Below the pieces are notes generated by a model that was not told where the DNA came from, ran no database searches, and worked only from the letters and a program-made list of their open reading frames with translations. From NCBI GenBank assembly GCA_033344775.1, contig JAWPMT010000005.1:851501-915500 (forward strand): a DNA stretch of 64,000 nt. The letters are read 5' to 3'. The DNA comes from Cytophagales bacterium. GTDB taxonomy: Bacteria; Bacteroidota; Bacteroidia; Cytophagales; Cyclobacteriaceae. Position numbers and translations under genes: made by a program. Below, piece by piece: positions 1-8,854 of the stretch (positions are counted from its first letter, which is position 1; the number at the start of each line of letters is the position of its first letter).

Positions 1-1788
1 ACCAATGTTAACATCTATATCGATGGTATCCTGATAGCCTCTACCGCATATGATGGCACCATTACTTCGAACAGTTCTAGGGGCTTATTTATCGGAAAAT
101 ACCGAACTGATGATTTATTTGGCCCCTATGATGGGTTGATCGATGAAGTAAGGATCTGGAATACTGCCCGCACCGGGGCAGAGATCCAAGCCAATATGTT
201 TGAATCGCTTACAGGAAATGAATCAGGGCTGGTGGCCTACTACACCTTCGATGAAAGTAGTGGAACCACTCTGGACGATAACTCAGCTAATACTAACACC
301 GGCACTTTGAACAACATGGAAGACGCAGATTGGGTAGATGCTTCTGCTCGCGAGCCTTTCAAAACCAATGGACCTGGTAACCTGAATTCAGGAGGAACCT
401 GGATCGGGGGTGCTGCCCCGGGTGCTTCTCAAACACTTTATGTACAGCATGACCTGACGGTAGATGCTAACCTGACGGTAGATGATTTCAACCTTACCTC
501 AGGCAACACCCTTACTTTGGGCGCTGGACAAACATTGACCATTACTGGTAATTTGGTCAATAATGGTACGATTACGGGAGATGGTAAAATTCAATTCACC
601 TCCGGCAACCCTATGATCTCGGGAGGCACTTTCAGTAATCTGGAAATGAATGGTGGAAGTCCTGTTCTTTGTGGCAATACCACCCTGACTGGTACACTTA
701 CCATGACCAGCGGCAATTTGCAATTGGAAGGGTTTAACCTCACGTTAAACTCCGGCGCTAGTATCTCAGGAGGGAGTAGTTCCAGTTACATCCAGACGCT
801 CAATCAAAATAGTTCAGGTGGTTCCATTTCCATGGAAATAGGATCTTCCAATGGTGTGGTGACCTATCCAATAGGGACAAGCACGAATTACACCCCTATT
901 TTCTTCACCAACCTGGGTTCAACAGCTACGTTTGCCATTCGTACCTTCGATGGTATTTACACAGAAAACACATCAGGAACAGCAATCACCTCTGAAGTGA
1001 TCAACAAAACCTGGGATGTAAATGCTACCGGGAGTGGCTTCAACGTGACACTTAGCATCCAATGGAATACCGCTGATGAAACTTCAGGATTTGACCGAAC
1101 CAACATGTTTGTGTCCACCAACGATGGTTCAGGATGGGTACAACGTTCGGGTCAGGTAAGTGCTAGCGAAGTTTCTTCAGGCATTTATCAGGCAACTGCC
1201 AGTGGCATTACTGGTTTCTCCGGCGTTGGTGGCGGTGGTGATGTGATTACACCCGTCACACTGCTTGATTTCTACGCCCTGGAAATGGAAGAGGCAATCG
1301 AGTTGGTCTGGCATACAGCTACTGAGATCAACAATGAGAAATTCATGATTGAGCGATCTGCCGATGGCATTGAATTCACAGCGATTGATGAAATCCCAGG
1401 CAATGGAGACAGTGATGACATCATTGAATATCGGTATGTGGATACCGAACCATTTGTAGGTTCAAACTATTATCGACTGAAGCAAATGGATTTCGATGGT
1501 GAGTTTGAATATTCTCCCATTGTATTGGCAGAAACCGAACGCATCACCCATGATCTGGTGGTTTATCCGAATCCTTTCTCTGATCGATTATACATTGGGT
1601 TGAAAGAGGCGGATGTACCTGCTAATGTAAAGCTCACGAGTATGAATGGACAAGTCATCCTTTCCGAATCAGTGATCTCTGATAATCGTTTTGTACAGTT
1701 CGAAGACCTGCAAGCTTCTCCCGGGATCTATATCCTGGAAATCGAGCAAAGTGGTGAAGTCGTACGAATGAGGATTGTGAATGAATAA
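1..1788 (+). CDS. Secreted LamG-like protein with T9SS type A sorting domain (5' partial)
   Basis: The reading frame is open from base 1, so the true start lies upstream. The first ~100 codons carry the end of a concanavalin A-like/LamG fold (motifs IDGILIAST and GLIDEVRIWNTARTG). A long Gly/Asn/Thr/Ser-rich stretch with short beta-strand patterns follows, as in adhesin-like passenger regions. The C-terminal ~80 residues begin with VVYPNPFSDRLYIGL and end VVRMRIVNE, the usual pattern of a type IX secretion type A sorting domain. The protein is therefore expected to be exported across the outer membrane and attached to the surface or released. The ligand or substrate is unknown. A perfect hairpin follows the stop codon. 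Confidence 0.85.
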   Translation, partial: TNVNIYIDGILIASTAYDGTITSNSSRGLFIGKYRTDDLFGPYDGLIDEVRIWNTARTGAEIQANMFESLTGNESGLVAYYTFDESSGTTLDDNSANTNTGTLNNMEDADWVDASAREPFKTNGPGNLNSGGTWIGGAAPGASQTLYVQHDLTVDANLTVDDFNLTSGNTLTLGAGQTLTITGNLVNNGTITGDGKIQFTSGNPMISGGTFSNLEMNGGSPVLCGNTTLTGTLTMTSGNLQLEGFNLTLNSGASISGGSSSSYIQTLNQNSSGGSISMEIGSSNGVVTYPIGTSTNYTPIFFTNLGSTATFAIRTFDGIYTENTSGTAITSEVINKTWDVNATGSGFNVTLSIQWNTADETSGFDRTNMFVSTNDGSGWVQRSGQVSASEVSSGIYQATASGITGFSGVGGGGDVITPVTLLDFYALEMEEAIELVWHTATEINNEKFMIERSADGIEFTAIDEIPGNGDSDDIIEYRYVDTEPFVGSNYYRLKQMDFDGEFEYSPIVLAETERITHDLVVYPNPFSDRLYIGLKEADVPANVKLTSMNGQVILSESVISDNRFVQFEDLQASPGIYILEIEQSGEVVRMRIVNE

Positions 1789-1812
1789 AAGGAACATGTA
1801 TTAAATAGAAAA

Positions 1813-1832
1813 AGGAAGGTTTCGACCTTCCT
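1813..1832. terminator. Bidirectional hairpin terminator
   Basis: A perfect 8-bp stem AGGAAGGT/ACCTTCCT closes a TTCG tetraloop. AT-rich, T-containing tracts lie on both sides. It sits between the convergent T9SS protein gene and the permease gene, so it probably stops transcription from both. Confidence 0.75.
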
Positions 1833-1857
1833 CTTCTATATTTTATTCCAATAAATC

Positions 1858-4494
1858 TTATTCACTCTTCAGCACCTTGGCAGGGTCCGAATGTGCGGTT
1901 CTCAAGGTGATCATACCGGAACTCAATGCAATAATGATCAGCATGGAAAGGCCGGCTAGTAGAAATATTCCAGGACTTAAGGTAATTCGATAAGCAAAAT
2001 CTTCTAACCACCAGTTGGACAAGTAATACGCTCCAGGTAGTCCAATCAGTAGCGCAAATAGCAATAGCCAGGCAAATCCTTTTGACAATTGTTTGAGCAA
2101 TTCCAACAGACTGCCGCCCAGGACTTTTCGTATGGCAATTTCTTTCGCACGCTGATGCGCATTGTAGCTGGCCACGCCAAAAACCCCTGAGATGGTCAAC
2201 AAAATCGTGATAATGCAAAACACCCAAACGATGGTCATCAACTTGCTTTCCGCCAGGTAAAGCTGCTCAAATCGCTGATCTAAAAACTCGACTTCCAAAG
2301 GGGGCAGATTGGGGTAGACCTGAAGTGAAGCCCTTTCAATAGCCGCCAGGACCTTGTCCGTGGCCTGAGCTTCATATTTGATGCTGGCGTATCCGAAGAT
2401 GGCTGGGGGCAAATTCGAAATAGTCAGCGGTTCAACTTCCGCATGTAATGTCTGAAAATTGAAATCCTCGATGACCCCAACAACAATCCCTGTATCTCCA
2501 GAGATAGTAATTTCCTGATTGATTGGATTTCTATCTCCGAAAAAGCGCTTTGCTGCAGTTTGGTTGAACATATACTCATCATTTCCCAGTTCGATGGTTG
2601 GATCGAAATGCCTTCCTTCAAGCAACTTGATGTCATACGTTTCCAGGAAAGTCTCATCTGCATACAATAGCCGACTGCTATATTCTTCACTGGAGCCTAG
2701 TTCAGACATGCCCTCCAGCATGATCCGATAACCAGGAACAGAAGAGGAAGTCGACACGGATTTGATCCCTGCGACTTGTAACAATTCATTTTCGAATTGA
2801 TTGAACTGACCTGTAATAGAGCGTTCCAGCCTGATCAACAGTACCTGATCCTTTTCAAATCCAAGGTCCCTGGATTGAATGTAAGCCAATTGATCATAGA
2901 CCACCATGGAACTAATAACCAGGATCACTGAAATACAGAACTGTGCAATCATCAGCACCTGCCGGGTCAATCCGACCTTTTTCATGGACCGGGATTGGCT
3001 TCCTGATTTCAAAGTCTCAGCTGGCATGAACCTACTTAACACCAACGCCGGGTACAACCCACTGATCACTTGCAGGGTGATCAAAATCCCAATTAGTGCT
3101 ATTAAAATTGTAGGGGAAGTAAATACATTCAACGGGAGCTTCAAGCCTGAAAACTCCTGAAAAACAGGTGCCAATAAGGCCAAAGCAGACAAACATATGA
3201 TTCCGGAAATCGATAGTAAAATGCTGTTTTCTCCAAGAAACTGAACAACAAGTTGAGACCGGTTAGCACCAACGACTTTTCTCAAGCCTACTTCTTTCGA
3301 CCGGTCCAGTCCTTTGATCACGGTCAGGTTAATGAAATTGATACAGGAAATGATCAGGACAAACAAACCGATAGAGAAGAGAATGTACACGTAATAGACA
3401 TTACCATTATCTGCATACTCCTTTTCATGATTGGTGTACAGATGGATCTGCTTAATTGGGACCATCAATATATGATAAAGACTTAGCTCATCCTCAGGTA
3501 TGTCCCGTATGCTGGCGAGTTCCTGCTTGATGATCGATTTTGTATTTTCTGTTGTTGCCCCGGGAGCTAACTCCACATATGTATACACCCAAAAATTGCG
3601 CCATTGTCGAGAAAACCTTTCGTTGAAGGAATAAATCGAACAGAGATAATCGAACTGTAAATGAGACTGCTCCGGCAGATCGCGCATGACTCCAGAAACG
3701 ATCCGTGGTTCTATGTTCCCTTCCCGGTCCGAATCACTAGAAAGTTCGAGCTGTTTACCCATCGGATCCTGATCACCAAAATACTTTTGGGCCATGCGCT
3801 CGGTAATCACAATAGACCTGGGATCTGTTAATACAGATTGCTTGTCACCTCGTACCAATTCAAATGAGAACATTTGAAAGAAACTACTATCAGCATAAAA
3901 ACCGTTCTTTTCATAAAAGAGCTTGTCTTCGAATTTGATTGTCGTGTTTCTTATTGGGGCCATTCTAGTCATATGGAGTACTTCACCACCATTGTCCTGC
4001 ACAAATGGTCCCATTCCCATGGGTGTAGCAGCCCACTTGTTGCCTTCGGCGGATGAGCCTACTCGAAATATGCGGTCTGCTTTTTCATGAAACTGATCAT
4101 AGCTCAATTCGTACCTGGCGTAGACCAGAGATAGCAGGAAGATGGTAATCCCCAGGGTAAAGTTCCCAATGCGGATCAGCCCGGACAATTTGTCCCGACG
4201 AAGATTCCTGAAGGTGAGTTTAGCAATCGCTTTCATAGATAGATAATTCGGATGTTGTATGAGTTTTTGAAAAGGTTTTAGCCTGAATAGGCTGAAATAA
4301 CGGAACACCATGATCCAATAGCGAAGACTTGCTTTTCGATACCCCACACGCTGATTCTCCAATTCGAACCACTCGTGCAGATCACCTTGCACCTCTTCCA
4401 GATAGTATTCGGCACAATACCATTCCAGGAATCGGTCAGGCCACTCAGGAGGATTTTGTTGTGTCGGTTTCAAAAGATCAACTGGTAAAATCAA
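1858..4494 (-). CDS. FtsX/MacB-family ABC transporter permease with N-terminal prefix domain
   Basis: An 878-residue membrane protein. The first ~75 residues form a soluble segment (PPEWPDRFLEWYCAEYYLEEV and on) that matches the 'permease prefix' seen in Bacteroidota FtsX permeases controlled by PadR regulators. Two MacB-type halves follow, each with a helix, a large extracytoplasmic domain and three more helices. Conserved cues include KEVGLRKVVGA after the first domain and KEIAIRKVLGG near the end. No ATPase is encoded beside it, so it must use one encoded elsewhere. Its start overlaps the end of the PadR gene by 17 bp, so the two are cotranscribed. The substrate is unknown; relatives handle antimicrobial peptides or lipids. 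Confidence 0.85.
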   Translation of the reverse strand: MILPVDLLKPTQQNPPEWPDRFLEWYCAEYYLEEVQGDLHEWFELENQRVGYRKASLRYWIMVFRYFSLFRLKPFQKLIQHPNYLSMKAIAKLTFRNLRRDKLSGLIRIGNFTLGITIFLLSLVYARYELSYDQFHEKADRIFRVGSSAEGNKWAATPMGMGPFVQDNGGEVLHMTRMAPIRNTTIKFEDKLFYEKNGFYADSSFFQMFSFELVRGDKQSVLTDPRSIVITERMAQKYFGDQDPMGKQLELSSDSDREGNIEPRIVSGVMRDLPEQSHLQFDYLCSIYSFNERFSRQWRNFWVYTYVELAPGATTENTKSIIKQELASIRDIPEDELSLYHILMVPIKQIHLYTNHEKEYADNGNVYYVYILFSIGLFVLIISCINFINLTVIKGLDRSKEVGLRKVVGANRSQLVVQFLGENSILLSISGIICLSALALLAPVFQEFSGLKLPLNVFTSPTILIALIGILITLQVISGLYPALVLSRFMPAETLKSGSQSRSMKKVGLTRQVLMIAQFCISVILVISSMVVYDQLAYIQSRDLGFEKDQVLLIRLERSITGQFNQFENELLQVAGIKSVSTSSSVPGYRIMLEGMSELGSSEEYSSRLLYADETFLETYDIKLLEGRHFDPTIELGNDEYMFNQTAAKRFFGDRNPINQEITISGDTGIVVGVIEDFNFQTLHAEVEPLTISNLPPAIFGYASIKYEAQATDKVLAAIERASLQVYPNLPPLEVEFLDQRFEQLYLAESKLMTIVWVFCIITILLTISGVFGVASYNAHQRAKEIAIRKVLGGSLLELLKQLSKGFAWLLLFALLIGLPGAYYLSNWWLEDFAYRITLSPGIFLLAGLSMLIIIALSSGMITLRTAHSDPAKVLKSE

Positions 4495-4813
4495 ACTTCA
4501 ATTCCGGCATCACTGACCACATGCGATTCCGGACTTCCCTGGCTTCATTCAATGTCTGATAACCAATAGAAGTGATCTTATAAAGTCTTCTTCTCCGGCC
4601 ACCGCGTTCCTTCAAGGCCCCTCCCATGTAGGAATTGACAAAACCCTTCTTTTCCAGGCGGTTCAATGAAGTGTGAACGGAACTTAATGTCAGTTCCCTA
4701 TTGGTTTGCCGTGCAATTTCCTCCACGATCGTCACCGTGTATGCATTGCCAGCCAAAAGCGCGGTAGACAACAGGACCAGTTCTTCTAATTCTCCTAAAT
4801 GATTTCCTCTCAT
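4478..4813 (-). CDS. PadR-family transcriptional regulator
   Basis: A protein of about 111 residues from the ATG at 4813 (MRGNHLGELEELVLL). It has the PadR winged-helix pattern: LGELEELVLLSTALL, then the helix-turn-helix with SSVHTSLNRLEKKGFV, then the wing GGRRRRLYKITSIG. An in-frame upstream ATG at 4852 would add 13 unlikely residues and would run through a repeat that looks like the operator, so 4813 is preferred. It is the first gene of a two-gene operon with the permease and probably represses that operon until a ligand is bound. Confidence 0.85.
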   Translation of the reverse strand: MRGNHLGELEELVLLSTALLAGNAYTVTIVEEIARQTNRELTLSSVHTSLNRLEKKGFVNSYMGGALKERGGRRRRLYKITSIGYQTLNEAREVRNRMWSVMPELKFDFTS

Positions 4814-4817
4814 GGAT

Positions 4818-4885
4818 ATTAGTATTCTATTTGTAAGACTAATGTACGGCATTAATTTGATTAGTGTTGCATTTGTAAGAGTAAT
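4818..4885. promoter_or_regulatory. Two tandem 26-bp operator-like repeats upstream of padR
   Basis: Two near-identical 26-bp copies lie at 4818-4843 and 4860-4885. Each starts ATTAGT and ends with AAGASTAAT around a shared ATTTGTAAGA core, and they differ at only a few bases. The ends ATTAGT and ACTAAT of the first copy are inverted relative to each other. The copies are offset by 42 bp, about four helical turns, so bound dimers would sit on the same face. Autoregulation by the adjacent PadR protein is the simplest reading. Confidence 0.55.
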
Positions 4886-4892
4886 AGTTAAG

Positions 4893-4920
4893 AAAAAGGC
4901 CTCAGCGTGGTGCCGAGGCC
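4893..4920 (-). terminator. Rho-independent terminator after the AidA/PixA gene
   Basis: On the minus strand the 6-bp stem GGCCTC/GAGGCC (4920-4915 with 4903-4898) is followed directly by TTTTTCTT. It lies 15 bp past the stop codon of the gene ending at 4935. Confidence 0.8.
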
Positions 4921-4934
4921 AATCATTTCAATTA

Positions 4935-5450
4935 TCACCCTTGTACGACAATCTGAGGATCCCATTGGTAATAACCTAATAAAACCGGGTAACCATTATC
5001 ATCTCTTTGGTACACCGCAAACCGTACCTGATAATTCTCAGTACCTGCCTGAATCACATTGGCTTGAAAAAACCAAAACCTTTCCGATCCTACATGTGCA
5101 GGAAGAACGGCTGGATTTGAAGGAGAAACTCCTGATTTGGTGAAAGTATAACTGATAAATTCACTAAATACCTGGGAACCACCAAACCTGGGCATTCCAT
5201 AAAGTAAAACCGCGTTCTCAAAATTATTGGATGCGGAACTCCCATGGAATCGCACTGTGTCTCCTACCTGAGCTGCAAAACTTAAATCCGCACCTCCCTG
5301 ACCTGAAATAGCTGCACCATCTGTTACCACCATAAATGCATACTGATGGCCAATTTGTGATGGACTTTCTGGATTTTTGCTTGGGTTAGGGACGTCTTTG
5401 ATTAATGTATCCGTATCAATGGTTACCTGAACATCGATTATATTATTCAT
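4935..5450 (-). CDS. AidA/PixA-family inclusion body protein
   Basis: A 171-residue soluble protein. The order of motifs matches the AidA/PixA inclusion-body family: an N-terminal VQVTIDTDTLIKDVPNPSKNP, then YAFMVV, GQGGADLSF, VGDTVRFHGSSASNNFENAVLLYG, FWFFQANV and a C-terminal GYYQWDP. Length agrees with the family. PixA forms crystalline inclusions in Xenorhabdus, and AidA is quorum-regulated in Burkholderia and Ralstonia; the biochemical role is not settled. There is no signal peptide. It stands as a single gene with its own terminator. Confidence 0.85.
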   Translation of the reverse strand: MNNIIDVQVTIDTDTLIKDVPNPSKNPESPSQIGHQYAFMVVTDGAAISGQGGADLSFAAQVGDTVRFHGSSASNNFENAVLLYGMPRFGGSQVFSEFISYTFTKSGVSPSNPAVLPAHVGSERFWFFQANVIQAGTENYQVRFAVYQRDDNGYPVLLGYYQWDPQIVVQG

Positions 5451-5695
5451 GATTAAAAATTTAACCCCTACTCATATGGCTTTTCGGTATCGCCTTCTAT
5501 CATGTCTGGACAGAAACAGTTCGTTGATTAAAGTGGGTTCTGCTCCACTTGTCCGTGCATCTTGAAGCTTCTTGATTCGCAATTGACAAGTCAAAGGTCA
5601 GGGAACCAGGATCGAAATAGACCATCACAAAAACGTATTGTTTTGGATAACGTGATTGGGGTATCGACCTGGTGACCCATTAAAATTCAGAACAC
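5451..5695. other. Intergenic region upstream of the AidA/PixA gene
   Basis: No gene is visible. The only structure noted is GATTGGGGTA at 5654-5663, identical to the right half of the palindrome at 8279-8294. No Bacteroidota -7 box was found on the minus strand. Confidence 0.4.
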
Positions 5696-5719
5696 AAAAA
5701 AGCCTGGCAAAAGTGCCAG
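5696..5719 (-). terminator. Rho-independent terminator after the phosphoesterase gene
   Basis: On the minus strand CTGGCA (5719-5714), a 4-nt loop and TGCCAG (5709-5704) are followed by GCTTTTTTG. It lies about 30 bp past the stop codon of the gene that ends at 5751. Confidence 0.8.
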
Positions 5720-5750
5720 ACCCTTGATTTATCGTTAATTATAGTACTCT

Positions 5751-7778
5751 TTAATCCTTATAGCTACCCTGCCGGTATTTGATCTTACCTGACTGGGCAT
5801 CTTGCCAAACCAGGGTCAGTACTTTGCCATCTGAGGTCATGCTGATCGGACTGTCAATATTGATCGATACGTTCTCCATCTCCCGTTCATCAGTCCACCC
5901 GGCCTGGTCGAGCGTGCCATAGCCATTGGTCAATTCATTAGAAGCTGTATAGATACCAGTCAAGCCGAAAATCTCGGTGTAGGCATTAGACAGATCCGGA
6001 TAACCTCCCCGATGAACCAAATGCATTTCACCAGAAGCGGTAGCCATGGTCATGTTTCCCAGGTTTTGGTATTCATCCTTTAAGGCGGCCATCTTGCGGG
6101 CAAAGTGTCCAACCGGATAGTCTGCTACTGCCCATTGATGAAGAGAAGTATCATTTTCAGGTGCCGGATCGCCCTGGAAATTCACCGCATCAAAGGCATT
6201 GAAAGGTGCCACATTATAAGAAGTCATGCGCATCTTTCGGGTGTTTCGTTCCTTGTAAACCAGAAATAACGACCCTCCTACCTGGCCCAGGGTCATGGTA
6301 CCATCCGTCAATTGGCCCACGGGTATTATCTGACCGGAAAATCCCTTTTCATCTCCCAGCATGGACTGCATAAAGCCATCTCCTCCTACCCAACAAAGCA
6401 TCAGTTTTTGTTGAGCCGATGCATAATCCAAAAAGGATGACACTGCGAAACTTCCATGTGTTTTGATCTTCAGGCCTACAGGTTTGGACCACTTTCCTGA
6501 CCCTTCTTTACTGATACTCAAAGACAAAGCCTGATGCTCATCTGAAGTGACCAGATAATAAATACCATTCAAGCAAGTCAGGCTTATGCCGTTTCCGGCA
6601 GGTATCCCAACTTCTGAAGGCTTGTCCCATTTTTTCTTACCTAAGCTACTTTGCTGCAATACTCCGTTTTTATCAGAAAAGACCATCAGTTCTTCCTTCT
6701 TTCCTGCAGCTACTTCAAGGAATTGACCTACTGCGAATGACGTTTCCTCCACCTTGCTCCAGGAAAACTCTTCGTCCCATAAAAAACGGAACCAATTGGC
6801 GTCTTTATCATTCTTTTCTAGGCTGCCCAGATTGAAATTTTCTTCTACCGTACGGATCAGATTGAAATGATTGTAAGGTGTTGGAATAACTGTTCCCGGC
6901 TTGATCATGTCTCCAAGCAATACGGTGTAGATCTGATTTGGGCCATCATAAGAAGTATCGTACCCTACTGCATCAAAATCTGCTTCATCAAAAGTGACCA
7001 CCAATAACGTTCGCGGGGGCACATTAGACTGTTTCCATGCTTTCTTAGGATCAGTTAGCAATAGATCCACATCGAGGTTTAAGCCAATATTTTGCAATCC
7101 GGTGGCCATCCCGCCCTGGATGTTATCATAGGCAATCTGCCCCAGAAATACATGTTCCAACCAGGCCGACAATTGGGGTACTAATTGCGTACGCGGATTT
7201 GTATCGATGTGCGTATTGTAGAGGTAATGTCCATCGTTCCAGATATCGGGTGTGAACCAGCTGTACTCTGGCAGTGAATCATTGGCCACATCCTGCCAAA
7301 ACTCGACATCACTCACGATCCTCTTCCAGCGACGCTCTTCCTTCTGAATGGTGTGAAAAGAAGCAAATGCATTGTGTTTTCGGTAATACCGTGATAAATC
7401 AGCCGCACCTTCAGGAGGAAACTGACCGATGGGAGGCGGTGTGGTTTTTGAGTAACCCGGAACTTTCCACTTCGGATTCCAGGGGTCGCCTGGATAGGCT
7501 TCCATATAGGCCTTCCAACTCACGTCTTTCTTTTCCAGTAAATCCACCAGGGTTTGCTGCATCAGAGGCGCTACGGGTGGGGTATCATTGGTCACCGCAC
7601 AAACTTCGGCAGCCAACGAGGCGATGTAATTGGTTTGGGAAGGGTGAAAAGCACCAAAATAATTGGTCATATCCGCACCTGCGGAGGCTAGCTTTTTCAA
7701 AAATGGATTCTGGATCACATAACTGCGATACTGGTTTTCAAACATCACCGTAATGATGCGATCAAAGGGTTTTGCCAT
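5751..7778 (-). CDS. Phosphoesterase-family protein (phospholipase C / acid phosphatase AcpA type)
   Basis: About 675 residues from the ATG at 7778 (MAKPFDRIITVMFENQYRSYV), preferred over an upstream ATG at 7838 that would add an atypical leader. The N-terminal half (to about residue 345) follows the PF04185 phosphoesterase pattern: TVMFENQ, then TNYFGAFHPSQTNYIASLA, then YSWFTPDIWNDGH and LLVVTFDEAD, with acidic and His residues positioned for metal binding. The remainder looks like beta-propeller blades with repeated W and DG motifs and no recognised catalytic role. No signal peptide is visible, which is unusual for secreted phospholipases. It is monocistronic. Substrate unknown. Confidence 0.75.
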   Translation of the reverse strand: MAKPFDRIITVMFENQYRSYVIQNPFLKKLASAGADMTNYFGAFHPSQTNYIASLAAEVCAVTNDTPPVAPLMQQTLVDLLEKKDVSWKAYMEAYPGDPWNPKWKVPGYSKTTPPPIGQFPPEGAADLSRYYRKHNAFASFHTIQKEERRWKRIVSDVEFWQDVANDSLPEYSWFTPDIWNDGHYLYNTHIDTNPRTQLVPQLSAWLEHVFLGQIAYDNIQGGMATGLQNIGLNLDVDLLLTDPKKAWKQSNVPPRTLLVVTFDEADFDAVGYDTSYDGPNQIYTVLLGDMIKPGTVIPTPYNHFNLIRTVEENFNLGSLEKNDKDANWFRFLWDEEFSWSKVEETSFAVGQFLEVAAGKKEELMVFSDKNGVLQQSSLGKKKWDKPSEVGIPAGNGISLTCLNGIYYLVTSDEHQALSLSISKEGSGKWSKPVGLKIKTHGSFAVSSFLDYASAQQKLMLCWVGGDGFMQSMLGDEKGFSGQIIPVGQLTDGTMTLGQVGGSLFLVYKERNTRKMRMTSYNVAPFNAFDAVNFQGDPAPENDTSLHQWAVADYPVGHFARKMAALKDEYQNLGNMTMATASGEMHLVHRGGYPDLSNAYTEIFGLTGIYTASNELTNGYGTLDQAGWTDEREMENVSINIDSPISMTSDGKVLTLVWQDAQSGKIKYRQGSYKD

Positions 7779-7843
7779 GTACGTGTTGGTTGTATGCTTG
7801 TAGCTTTCTAAACTAGTAAAGGCCCTTGAGCCGTGCAACTGCT

Positions 7844-7878
7844 AGGCAAAAGAAAAGCCCAGTCGGTACATGGGCTTT
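7844..7878 (-). terminator. Rho-independent terminator after the small gene at 7905-8186
   Basis: The 8-bp stem AAAGCCCA/TGGGCTTT (7854-7861 with 7871-7878) encloses a 9-nt loop. On the minus strand it is followed by TCTTTTG. Its presence supports the small upstream reading frame being a real gene. Confidence 0.7.
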
Positions 7879-7904
7879 CATGCATTCAAGACTTCATTGA
7901 TCAA

Positions 7905-8186
7905 TTAGAATTTCTGAACGGATGCCTCAATGGTTCCCGAGTTGTTGTCTTTATCGCTATCAAAGCACCACAATGTGAGTGAGTCACCTTCTACAGGAGA
8001 ACTGTTTTCTTCGTCCACACCAATCACAGAGAGGCAATAACCATAATCCCGGTCACCCATTGCTTTGCCCGGCTCAGCCGAGATGAATAATTGATATCCC
8101 TGACCTATGCGGCGAAGTTCAATCGAACGACAACTGGGAAAGACAATAAAATTGCACTCATATGATAATGGATAGTATTTTATCAA
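7905..8186 (-). CDS. Small protein of unknown function
   Basis: A frame of up to 93 residues from a TTG at 8186; no ATG is available near the beginning. The C-terminal half (GDSLTLWCFDSDKDNNSGTIEASV) looks like beta strands. It is not recognised as any family. Support comes from the strong terminator just after it and from the divergent arrangement with the gene at 8359 across a palindrome-bearing intergenic region. The start is uncertain, and translation may begin further in. Confidence 0.45.
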   Translation of the reverse strand: MIKYYPLSYECNFIVFPSCRSIELRRIGQGYQLFISAEPGKAMGDRDYGYCLSVIGVDEENSSPVEGDSLTLWCFDSDKDNNSGTIEASVQKF

Positions 8187-8278
8187 TTAACGCTTTTAAG
8201 TTATTGCAAAGTTATTGTATGGCTACCGTGCTTGATGTACCTTAAGTTAACGTATTAGTAAAGAGGTAAGTAAAGTAA

Positions 8279-8294
8279 TACCCCGATTGGGGTA
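8279..8294. promoter_or_regulatory. Perfect palindrome TACCCC-GATT-GGGGTA between divergent genes
   Basis: A 6-bp inverted repeat with a 4-base centre lies 65 bp upstream of the gene at 8359. There is no T tract after it, so it reads better as an operator than a terminator. The half GATTGGGGTA recurs at 5654-5663 upstream of the AidA/PixA gene. Confidence 0.45.
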
Positions 8295-8358
8295 ACCGTG
8301 CAGCGATATGAAATAGCAATTTTGGGTAAAATAATTAACAATTTTAAAATACTTAATC

Positions 8359-8823
8359 ATGGCTATTGAATCATCGACAGTTTCCCAAAACGGTAGTTTA
8401 ATCCAAGAAAATGAATCTACTGATCGTATCATTAATGTTAGGTTAGGTCCAGATGGATCCATGGATGTTGAAAATATTACAGGGTTCGTAAATGACCCTG
8501 TTTATCTGAATGTCACGGAAAATTCAAATATGATCCGCTTCATGGCTATTATTGTTTGGAATTCCATTTCCGACCCGAATGATCCAGGCACTGGTTCGCA
8601 ACCGGGAATTAGAATCAATAAATCACCATTACGTGCAGATACCGAAGCAAGAGGTATTCCTCTAATTGTACCAGGATCTACGGAAAACCCCATTCTTCTT
8701 GGTGAAATGAAGTTTTCAACCACAGTGGAGTACACTATAATTATTACCAATGGCACAGATTACTGGTACAAAGACCCGCAAATGACTATTACAACGGGCA
8801 CTGTTGATGACCTAACCAAATAA
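8359..8823 (+). CDS. Hypothetical 154-residue protein
   Basis: Not recognised. The sequence is rich in short beta-strand patterns (RIINVRLGPDG, FMAIIVWNS, VEYTIIITNGTDYWY) without a signal peptide, membrane helix or cysteines, suggesting a small all-beta cytosolic domain. It is encoded 31 bp ahead of the TPR histidine kinase and on the same strand, so the two are probably cotranscribed. The arrangement small protein, TPR kinase, NarL regulator recurs at 45038-48125. Confidence 0.7.
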   Translation: MAIESSTVSQNGSLIQENESTDRIINVRLGPDGSMDVENITGFVNDPVYLNVTENSNMIRFMAIIVWNSISDPNDPGTGSQPGIRINKSPLRADTEARGIPLIVPGSTENPILLGEMKFSTTVEYTIIITNGTDYWYKDPQMTITTGTVDDLTK

Positions 8824-8854
8824 ATTCCTGAGCCAACTATTGAGAATCTACAAG

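Noticed and set aside
7274-7753. 159-residue plus-strand frame inside the phosphoesterase gene
   Set aside because: It is fully antisense to a well-supported gene and has no recognisable domain.
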